Source: Clostridium sp. (GTDB lineage Bacteria > Bacillota > Clostridia > Lachnospirales > Lachnospiraceae). Taken from it: 19,162 nucleotides of DNA. Shown here piece after piece: positions 14,174 through 19,162 of the stretch. A program made the translations under genes and the position numbers. The notes beneath the pieces were generated by a model. It saw only the letters and a program-made list of their open reading frames with translations, ran no database searches and had not been told where the DNA came from. The stretch is taken from NCBI GenBank assembly GCA_004554205.1, contig SFNH01000029.1:1-19162 (forward strand), given 5' to 3'. The first letter of the stretch is position 1; every line of letters begins with the position of its first letter.

Positions 14174-15547
14174 CTATACAACAAATTTATCCCAGATTCC
14201 CTGCAAAAACAGTAAAATGATCATCACCGGCAGAACGAATGTCACATAGCCGCGCAGGAAGCCCGGCACCTTAAGTCCCGCTCCCTCATTCGCCTCCGCC
14301 TGATACTTCTCAAAGCCCCAGCCGAATTTCCAGGTACAGAACACAAGGTAAACAAGCGAGCCTAGGGGGAGAAGGAGGTTGCTCACAATGAAATCCTCCA
14401 GGTCAAGAACCGTCGAGCCCGCGCCGAGAGGCGCAAATCCGCTTAACACATTGAAGCCCAGCGCACATGGCAGGGACAGGACAATAAGCAGCGCCATATT
14501 CAGCCATGCCGACTGCTTCCTGCTGATAGAAAAGAGCTCCATATCGCAGGCAATGATATTCTCAAACACGGCAATCACCGTGGAGAAGGCGGCAAACGAC
14601 ATGAACAGGAAAAACAGGCTTCCCCACACGCGCCCGCCTATCATCGAGAGAAAGACATTCGGCAGCGTTATGAAGATAAGGCTCGGTCCGCTGTCCGGAT
14701 TCACGCCGAACGAGAAGCATGCGGGGAAAATGATCAGCCCCGCCGTGACTGCCACAAAGGTATCTAAGACCGCCACATTGACCGCCTCGCCGAGAAGCGT
14801 GTTATCCTTCTTAAGATAGCTCCCGAAGATCGCCATCGCGCCGATTCCGAGGCTCAGGGTGAAAAAGGACTGGTTCATCGCAGCCACGATGACTTTCACG
14901 ATCCCGACCTCGCGCAGCTTTGAGAAGTCAGGGAGCAGATAGAACTTCAGACCCTCCGCCGCATTTTCAAGAAACAGCCCGTGAAGCGCCAGCACGAGCA
15001 TCAGGCTTAAAAGGCCCATCATCATCCATTTTGTGATACGCTCCACGCCCTTTTGCAGTCCCATGGAGCAGATAAGGATACCAAGCACGACAACGAGCGC
15101 CATCCAGAAAATGTTGACGCCTGGGTTCGCGAGCATCTCGCCAAACGCCGCCTGAACGCCCTCGGCGCTTTTCCCGGCAAATTTCCCGGTAAGAAATCCA
15201 TAAAAATAGCACAGCATCCAACCCGCGACCGTGGTGTAGAACATCATCAGCAGGTAATTCCCGAGAAGCGCCACATAGCCGTGCAGATGCCATTTGCTTC
15301 CTGGCTTCTCCAATTCCTGGTATGCCTTTACCGGACTTTTTTTGCTGGCGCGTCCCACAGCAAACTCCATCGAGAGCACCGGCACGCCCATGATTGCCAG
15401 GAACAAAAGATAGAACAGCACAAAGATCCCGCCTCCGTTTTCTCCCACCACATAGGGAAAACGCCACACGTTTCCGATGCCGATGGCACACCCCGCTGAC
15501 AGTAACAAAAAGCCCAGCCTGGACTGAAAGGTCTCTCGCTGCTTCAT
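14174..15547 (-). CDS. Sodium-dependent transporter, NSS (SNF) family
   Basis: A Na+-coupled symporter of the LeuT/Tyt1/MhsT family, probably for an amino acid or related amine. The 457 residues show TM1 with GCAIGIGNVWRFPYVVGENG, whose unwound GNVWRFP segment binds sodium and substrate in LeuT. Further conserved blocks are GVPVLSMEFAVGR, the MNQSFFTLSLGIGAMAIFGS helix (TM6) and TFVAVTAGLIIFPACFSFG. The length fits the 11-helix bacterial type. GGGAGAG precedes the ATG by about 9 nt. Upstream is the strong terminator of the Cys-repeat gene; a weak promoter (TTGTGG-N17-TATAGG) may lie at about 15600-15628. It is followed closely by a HAD phosphatase. Confidence 0.93.
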   Translation of the reverse strand: MKQRETFQSRLGFLLLSAGCAIGIGNVWRFPYVVGENGGGIFVLFYLLFLAIMGVPVLSMEFAVGRASKKSPVKAYQELEKPGSKWHLHGYVALLGNYLLMMFYTTVAGWMLCYFYGFLTGKFAGKSAEGVQAAFGEMLANPGVNIFWMALVVVLGILICSMGLQKGVERITKWMMMGLLSLMLVLALHGLFLENAAEGLKFYLLPDFSKLREVGIVKVIVAAMNQSFFTLSLGIGAMAIFGSYLKKDNTLLGEAVNVAVLDTFVAVTAGLIIFPACFSFGVNPDSGPSLIFITLPNVFLSMIGGRVWGSLFFLFMSFAAFSTVIAVFENIIACDMELFSISRKQSAWLNMALLIVLSLPCALGFNVLSGFAPLGAGSTVLDLEDFIVSNLLLPLGSLVYLVFCTWKFGWGFEKYQAEANEGAGLKVPGFLRGYVTFVLPVMIILLFLQGIWDKFVV

Positions 15548-15627
15548 AATGAACTACTCTCCCTTTTTGAATTTTAAACGACGGCGCACGCCGTACACCT
15601 ATATATATACCATATTTTTCCCACAAT

Positions 15628-15659
15628 AAAAAGGGGCAGAGATATTTTTCTCTGCCCCT
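15628..15659 (-). terminator. Terminator of the Cys-repeat gene
   Basis: On the minus strand, an 11-bp perfect stem AGGGGCAGAGA / TCTCTGCCCCT (arms 15659-15649 and 15642-15632) with a 6-nt loop is followed by a T-run. It begins 16 nt after the stop codon and isolates this gene from the NSS transporter. Confidence 0.9.
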
Positions 15660-15675
15660 GACGCACATCTTTGTT

Positions 15676-16023
15676 TTAGCGGATAATGAACTTAGAATTG
15701 CATGACTGGCTCGGTCTGCATGACTGGCCCGGCTTGCATGACTGGCTCGGCTTGCATGACTGGCTCGGCTTGCATGACTGGCTCGGCTTGCATGACTGGC
15801 TCGGCTTGCATGACTGGCTTGGCTTGCATGACTGGCTCGGCTTGCATGACTGGCCGAGGCTGCCAAGCTGCCCCAGATTGCAGGAGCTGCCTCCCTGCAT
15901 CACTCCAAGGACTACTTTACACGATTTATTGGAGCCGGACAAGGTCCCCGCCATCGCCGGCTGTGCTGCCACAAGGGTCATTGCCGCTGTTGCTGTCAAT
16001 ACGCGAATCATCTGTCTCTTCAT
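15676..16023 (-). CDS. Secreted Cys/Pro-rich hexapeptide-repeat protein (SCKPSQ repeats)
   Basis: Not a family I recognise. The 115-residue product has a signal peptide (MKRQMIRVLTATAAMTLVAA..., cleavage after AMA at residue 25). A short region with Cys35 and Cys48 and a Gly/Leu stretch NLGQLGSLGQ follow. Then come nine Cys exactly six residues apart (60, 66 ... 108): six SCKPSQ, then SCKPGQ, SCRPSQ and SCNSKF. The mature protein is basic, with no acidic residue that I can see. GGAGG lies 7 nt before the ATG, three regulator-like boxes lie upstream, and a strong terminator follows, so it is a real single-gene unit. Other frames through the repeat are open only because of its 18-bp period. No modifying enzyme is adjacent. 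Confidence 0.85.
   Translation of the reverse strand: MKRQMIRVLTATAAMTLVAAQPAMAGTLSGSNKSCKVVLGVMQGGSSCNLGQLGSLGQSCKPSQSCKPSQSCKPSQSCKPSQSCKPSQSCKPSQSCKPGQSCRPSQSCNSKFIIR
15700..15861 (-). repeat. 18-bp coding tandem repeat, nine units
   Basis: Nine units of GCATGACTGGCTCGGCTT (plus strand; coding unit AAG CCG AGC CAG TCA TGC) run without gaps. Five of the units are identical in all 18 bases; others differ at one to a few positions, and the unit at 15844 (coding SLGQSC) is the most diverged and looks ancestral. Near identity at synonymous sites points to recent expansion or homogenisation. Confidence 0.95.
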
Positions 16024-16039
16024 GGTAAGTCCTCCTTTT

Positions 16040-16067
16040 GTTACATAAATATTACATATCTGTTACA
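16040..16067 (-). promoter_or_regulatory. Three direct TGTAAY boxes at 11-bp spacing
   Basis: On the minus strand, TGTAAC (16067-16062), TGTAAT (16056-16051) and TGTAAC (16045-16040) repeat every 11 bp, one helical turn. This is the layout bound by OmpR/PhoB-family response regulators (B. subtilis PhoP uses TTAACA-like boxes at 11 bp). They lie just before the ribosome binding site of the Cys-repeat gene. A candidate -10 TATCAT lies at 16078-16073, which would place the boxes at the transcript start. Confidence 0.55.
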
Positions 16068-16101
16068 AAAGTATGATACCACACAAAAACAGGAAATGCT
16101 A

Positions 16102-16141
16102 CTGGAAAGCGCTGGAAAGCGCGTCTCCACCGCTTAAGCGG
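16102..16141. repeat. 10-bp tandem repeat and palindrome between two genes
   Basis: CTGGAAAGCG occurs twice head to tail (16102-16111, 16112-16121). The palindrome ACCGC-TTAA-GCGGT (about 16128-16141) overlaps the stop codon of the VOC gene. Without a T-run it is at best a weak terminator. Confidence 0.4.
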
Positions 16142-16517
16142 TTATTTCTATGAGATTTCCCTCGACCCCCACAATTGAGCTCTCATAGTAACCGTCGCCG
16201 GTCACGCGCGGCCCGCCGGTCACCTCATAGCCGTCTCGGCGCAGGCGGGCTGTAAGGCTGTCAACTGCTTCCCGGCTTCCCACCGAAAACGCCACGTGGG
16301 CATAGCCCGTCCCGGCGGGCTCTCCGGCGGAATCCGTGATTCCAGGCTTATTCATGATCTCCAGCCTTGCGCCGCCCTCAAACGTCAGAAAATATGAGCG
16401 AAAGCCTGTACTTTTATTATGATATCCGTCATTGGATGCCGCGTGGAAGTAGCGGACGAAAAAGTCGCGCGCCTTCTCAAGATCGTTTGCATACATCGCA
16501 ACGTGCTCGATATACAT
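16134..16517 (-). CDS. VOC-family (glyoxalase-like) protein
   Basis: A vicinal-oxygen-chelate fold protein of 127 residues, built of two beta-alpha-beta3 modules: IEHVAMYANDLEKARDFFVRYF ... ARLEIM, and GYAHVAFSVGSREAVDSLTARL ... NLIEIT. Candidate metal ligands are His in EHVA, Glu in RLEIM, His in AHVAF and Glu in LIEIT, which matches the family's usual His/Glu set, so it could bind a divalent metal. Reaction and substrate are unknown. The frame is open 14 codons further up (to 16559), but the start at 16517 gives the normal family N-terminus (M-x-I-x-H) and has AAGGGGG about 11 nt upstream. Confidence 0.88.
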   Translation of the reverse strand: MYIEHVAMYANDLEKARDFFVRYFHAASNDGYHNKSTGFRSYFLTFEGGARLEIMNKPGITDSAGEPAGTGYAHVAFSVGSREAVDSLTARLRRDGYEVTGGPRVTGDGYYESSIVGVEGNLIEITA

Positions 16518-16884
16518 ATGCGTGCTCGCCCCCTTTTTTATCACCCTCTCCGCATACATAATCCCACAGCCGCGTCATATAATGCACTGAGGTGATCCTT
16601 TCTAAACAGCTATGTCTGCTGACGCAGACACCACCATACATGAAAGTCGATTGCTCCGTGCTTCGCACTCCCGCAATCGCCGCCAGTATTCGCAAATCGC
16701 CCCAGTCGTTTCACTCCTGTGGCTTTTTTGCTCATACCGGCTTGCCCGTCCAATGTCTGTGTTTTTCGCCATGCAAGCATGCCGCTCCACACAGCCACTG
16801 TCCGGGACTTTCATAGTAAATCCTGTGAGCTTGCGAAGTCTTCCCCCACACCGCCGCATCCATGTCTGATATTCGCAGACTCCA
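16518..16884. repeat. Structured gene-free intergenic element
   Basis: No gene is supported over ~370 bp. Between about 16613 and 16880 the DNA is bounded by two related hairpins: TGTCTGC-TGAC-GCAGACA (16613-16630) and GTCTGATATTCGCAGAC (16864-16880). Inside these, ATGAAAGTC (16639-16647) and GACTTTCAT (16807-16815) form an exact inverted repeat about 160 bp apart. An imperfect palindrome around TCCGTGCTTCGCACTCCCG (16650-16676) lies within. It looks like a miniature, non-coding repeated element rather than a decayed gene. Confidence 0.45.
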
Positions 16885-17379
16885 CTAGCGAACCTCCCCG
16901 ATCAGCCCCGCCATGCGCTCCGGGCTGATCCCCGTGGAAGTGATGGAATAGCTGTGACCGTCCGCTCTCCAGGAAGCGACCATGATCTTCCCGTCCCTGC
17001 CCTTCATCGTGACGGAAGCATTCCCGACATCCACCGTTTCCACCTCATCGTAATCATTGTAATCGCCGCTGATGTCGCGGTCATCCGTCCCCTTGCGAAT
17101 GCAGATCTCCTCCTCGTTCCCGTCCTCATCATTCCGAAATACTACCTGAAACAGTTCATTTTCGATCACGCTGATACTCTTCTCATCAAATCCGTCCACC
17201 TTTTCCGGCGCTGTCATGTTAAATCCCGCGAGCTTCGCCGCCTCCTCCATCGTAGCGCAGTCCACAAACGGGTTCGGTATCTGCATACCGGCAACGTCTT
17301 TGTCTGCCTTGCCGCAAGCCGCGAGCGAAAATGCCATCACGGTGCAAATCACAGCAAAAATAAGATTTTTTCTTTTCAT
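16885..17379 (-). CDS. Small lipoprotein of unknown function
   Basis: Predicted membrane-anchored lipoprotein of 164 residues. The signal peptide ends in the lipobox SLAAC (Cys22), and the mature part is acidic with a segment MEEAAKLAGFNMTAPEKVDG, then beta-strand-like sequence (ISVIENELFQVVFRNDEDGN, ICIRKG, VTMKGRDGKIMVASW, HSYSITS). The overall pattern resembles extracellular DUF4367-type domains, but I would not assign the family firmly. GGAGGG lies 8 nt before the ATG. It begins 17 nt after the AGCS symporter stop, so it is probably its operon partner. No clear terminator follows. Confidence 0.85.
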   Translation of the reverse strand: MKRKNLIFAVICTVMAFSLAACGKADKDVAGMQIPNPFVDCATMEEAAKLAGFNMTAPEKVDGFDEKSISVIENELFQVVFRNDEDGNEEEICIRKGTDDRDISGDYNDYDEVETVDVGNASVTMKGRDGKIMVASWRADGHSYSITSTGISPERMAGLIGEVR

Positions 17380-17396
17380 AATTGTTCCCTCCTCAC

Positions 17397-18812
17397 CTAT
17401 GAACGTATGTTCTCTTTCCTCATCGTCTCATATTCCTTTAGCGCCTGCAGCGCCGGACCTGCCCCCGGAACGATCACCGCGAGATTAAAAATTGTCATAA
17501 GCCCGATTCCCACATCGCTCAGATCCCAGACAAAGGTATACGCCGCGAGCCCTCCGACAAAGAGCATCGCCAGCGCCAGCACCTTGTAGGCGGTCTGGGA
17601 CGCCCAGTTATCCCCAAACAGGTACGCCACATTGGAACGGGCATAAAACAGAATGCCGATGAATGTGGAAAAGCTGAACAGCCACAGGATCACGACCACA
17701 AAAATCACGCCGAACTCTCCAAGGTGATACCTCATGGCCGTCTGGAGCAGGCTCATTCCCGTAAGACCGCTTAGCTGTTCCTCCGGCGCGAGCAGCATGA
17801 TCATAGCGGTACAGCTACAGATCACGATCGTATCAATAAATACGCCGAACGCCTGCGTCAGACCGATCTTCGCCGGCTGATCCGTCCTGGCCGCGGCAGC
17901 GGAACACGGCGCGGAGCCGGAGCCTGCTTCATTGGAAAACAGCCCGCGCTTCACTCCGTTCATCAAAACCGCGCCGAAGCCTCCCGCGACTGCCTGGCGC
18001 AGACCAAATGCTTCCATAAAGATTCGAGCAAAGACTGACGGAAGCTGTCCGGCATTTTTCAGGATGATAAAAATGGTGATGCACAGGTAACACCCTGCCA
18101 TGACCGGCACAACAACGTCCAGCACCTTCACCGTGGCATCTTTTCGGAGTACGATCACCGCGGAAACGGCTACCAGCAGGAGCGTTGAATAGAGCGGCGG
18201 GACATCAAAGGCATTTTCAAACGCGGAGGACACGGAGTTTCCGATCACCTGGCTGATCCCGCACCAGCAGATCAGCGCGGAAACCGCAAAGAGAAGCGCT
18301 GTCAGGCAGTATCGGCGCTCGCGCCCGCCATGCGTCCTTTCCGCAACAAAATCATGGATATAGTATGCCGGGCCTCCGCGGTAGCCCCCGTACAGAGGAT
18401 CCTTCTGCTTGTGAAGCTGCGCCAGGACTGCCTCGACAAACGCCGTTGAAGCGCCGACAAGCGCCATCAGCCACATCCAGAACACCGCCCCCGCGCCTCC
18501 GGCGGACACGGCGGCTACAACGCCGACAAGGTTTCCCATGCCGACTCTGGTGGCCGTTGAGACCATCAGCGACTGCAGACCGGAAATCGCATCGTTTCCA
18601 CCCCCGTTTTTCTCAAGCGTCACCCGGATCATTTCCGGAAAAAGACGCACCGGCAAAAGCCTTGTCCTGATCGTAAAATAAATGCCGGTCGGGATCAGCA
18701 GAATCACCAGAAGCGGCAATCCCAGGCTCCCGCCTCCCGGCAGTCGAAATGTGATCAGATCCCCCCACAGCAGATTACAGAGGAAGCCGATCAGTTTTAT
18801 GATTCCGTCCAC
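17397..18812 (-). CDS. Sodium:alanine/glycine symporter, AGCS family
   Basis: Imports alanine or glycine with Na+. The 471-residue protein has the family's normal length and about ten hydrophobic segments. Hallmarks include ATRVGMGNLVGVVAAVSAGG, GGYRGGPAYYI, and the AGCS signature SNEAGSGSAPCSAAAART. The frame is open to an ATG at 18905 but the extra N-terminus is unrelated to the family and spans the promoter. The GTG at 18812 has GGAG 7 nt upstream and begins (M)DGIIKLIGFLCNLLWG, a standard AGCS start. Transcribed from the promoter at 18850-18878 and followed after 17 nt by a lipoprotein gene. Confidence 0.94.
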   Translation of the reverse strand: MDGIIKLIGFLCNLLWGDLITFRLPGGGSLGLPLLVILLIPTGIYFTIRTRLLPVRLFPEMIRVTLEKNGGGNDAISGLQSLMVSTATRVGMGNLVGVVAAVSAGGAGAVFWMWLMALVGASTAFVEAVLAQLHKQKDPLYGGYRGGPAYYIHDFVAERTHGGRERRYCLTALLFAVSALICWCGISQVIGNSVSSAFENAFDVPPLYSTLLLVAVSAVIVLRKDATVKVLDVVVPVMAGCYLCITIFIILKNAGQLPSVFARIFMEAFGLRQAVAGGFGAVLMNGVKRGLFSNEAGSGSAPCSAAAARTDQPAKIGLTQAFGVFIDTIVICSCTAMIMLLAPEEQLSGLTGMSLLQTAMRYHLGEFGVIFVVVILWLFSFSTFIGILFYARSNVAYLFGDNWASQTAYKVLALAMLFVGGLAAYTFVWDLSDVGIGLMTIFNLAVIVPGAGPALQALKEYETMRKENIRS

Positions 18813-18849
18813 TTCCAATCTCCATTTCGTTTGTATTTTGTCTAATCTC

Positions 18850-18878
18850 AGTATACAGCAAATATGGGGATTTGTAAA
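18850..18878 (-). promoter_or_regulatory. Sigma-A promoter of the AGCS symporter
   Basis: On the minus strand, -35 TTTACA (18878-18873) and -10 TATACT (18855-18850) are separated by 17 nt. The predicted leader is about 30 nt, which supports the GTG start at 18812 over the ATG at 18905. Confidence 0.8.
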
Positions 18879-18903
18879 ATATATGTTTTGAAAGAGAAAA
18901 AGC

Positions 18904-18928
18904 AAAAAAGATAAGCTGTTCGCTTATC
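18904..18928 (-). terminator. Terminator after tRNA-Gly
   Basis: On the minus strand, GATAAGC / GCTTATC (18928-18922, 18916-18910) with a 5-nt loop and a run of six T (18909-18904), 17 nt past the tRNA 3' end. It separates the tRNA from the symporter promoter. Confidence 0.85.
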
Positions 18929-18944
18929 CTTTTTGCCTGTATAG

Positions 18945-19017
18945 AGCGCGAGACGGGACTCGAACCCGCGACCCCGACCTTGGCAAGGTCGTACTCCACC
19001 AACTGAGCCACTCGCGC
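18945..19017 (-). tRNA. tRNA-Gly (GCC)
   Basis: A 73-nt cloverleaf on the minus strand: acceptor GCGCGAG/CTCGCGC, D-arm GCTCAGTTGGTGGAGT, anticodon stem-loop CGACCTTGCCAAGGTCG with anticodon GCC, T-arm GCGGGTTCGAGTCCCGT. CCA is not encoded. No clear promoter is seen in the 145 nt upstream, so it may belong to a larger transcript that begins outside the window. Confidence 0.97.
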
Positions 19018-19162
19018 TTATCTCTGAGGTTACATATACCCTCAAAACCGCATATTGAATTTTATCCGTTCTTAACAAACCGCGGTCATTCATAGGCCTT
19101 CGGCCTATTTCATGTCATTGGCTTCGCCAATGCCCCGTCCAGTCCGCAAAAGTCCTCCAGGA
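19018..19162. repeat. Gene-free region with two twin hairpins at the right edge
   Basis: No coding sequence is supported. ATAGGCC-TTC-GGCCTAT (19092-19108) and CATTGGC-TTC-GCCAATG (19116-19132) are adjacent perfect 7-bp hairpins sharing the loop TTC. Between them and the tRNA, minus-strand CGGTTTTGAGGGTATATG resembles the short conserved stretch seen around rRNA/tRNA spacers in clostridia; this is only an impression and would fit a stable-RNA operon lying just beyond the edge. Confidence 0.4.

Noticed and set aside
15700..15861. CRISPR array
   Set aside because: The units are only 18 bp with no spacers between them, and the array codes for protein in a well-supported frame.
14967..15866. Long minus-strand frame beginning with an Ala-Ser-His repeat
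   Set aside because: It is the 18-bp repeat read in another frame, continuing through the Cys-repeat gene's terminator into the NSS gene out of frame. It has no ribosome binding site.
15676..16023. Typical RiPP precursor locus
   Set aside because: The product has a Sec-type signal peptide, and no radical SAM, protease or peptide exporter gene is adjacent; neighbours are a sodium symporter and a VOC protein.
15686..16048. Plus-strand frames with LHDWLG or CMTGSA repeats
   Set aside because: They are antisense shadows of the same tandem repeat. The minus-strand frame has a signal peptide, a spaced GGAGG and a terminator.
16590..16606. Resemblance of GGTGATCCTTTCTAA to the 3' end of 16S rRNA
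   Set aside because: Only a short, imperfect match without any neighbouring rRNA sequence; most likely chance.
16477..16859. Short frames on both strands between the VOC and lipoprotein genes
   Set aside because: They overlap each other, pass through hairpins, have no ribosome binding sites and show no recognisable protein sequence.

Overview
The window looks like a chromosomal segment of a Lachnospiraceae-type clostridium. The evidence is the Firmicutes ribosomal operon infC-rpmI-rplT behind an attenuated leader, a neighbouring thrS and DUF1540 gene, strong GGAGG-type ribosome binding sites, sigma-A promoters, KtrAB-type potassium uptake, and many secreted or transport genes. The GC-rich intergenic DNA carries short dispersed repeats. 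No phage, IS transposase, CRISPR array or rRNA gene is visible.

Layout. Positions 1-550 hold a minus-strand tRNA cluster (Leu-AAG, Asn-GUU, Leu-CAG) with its own promoter and terminator. Positions 551-2000 hold infC-rpmI-rplT (minus). Its ~230-nt leader contains a terminator and an upstream strand that can compete with it, and infC very probably starts at AUU. Positions 2166-4626 hold a duplicated DUF1540 protein and thrS (minus). Divergent from thrS, 4714-5817 (plus) encodes a secreted ComEC-like metallo-beta-lactamase-fold protein with a small Cys domain at its C-terminus. Positions 5818-6235 are gene-free and full of repeats. Positions 6236-10832 (minus) are a tight five-gene run: a zinc/manganese-type ABC importer (znuA-znuC-znuB order) followed by ktrB-ktrA. 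A MerR-family regulator (11026-11847, plus) is divergent from it.

Positions 11933-16517 (minus) hold a secreted cell-wall-binding repeat protein, a HAD phosphatase and an NSS sodium symporter in tandem, a small secreted protein with nine exact six-residue Cys repeats (SCKPSQ-type), and a VOC/glyoxalase-fold protein. After a second gene-free structured region (16518-16884) come a lipoprotein and an AGCS sodium:alanine symporter (minus, co-transcribed), then tRNA-Gly (GCC) at the right end.

The most unusual item is the SCKPSQ repeat protein at 15676-16023. It is secreted, cationic, rich in Cys and Pro, and encoded by a nearly perfect 18-bp tandem array. Just upstream lie three TGTAAY boxes at 11-bp spacing, which look like an OmpR/PhoB-type regulator site. 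The other strong signals are the infC leader switch with its AUU start, the dispersed 'CCGGCGACCGA' intergenic repeat family, the DUF1540 leader whose inverted repeat could hide its ribosome binding site, and the coupling of zinc and potassium uptake in one apparent operon.
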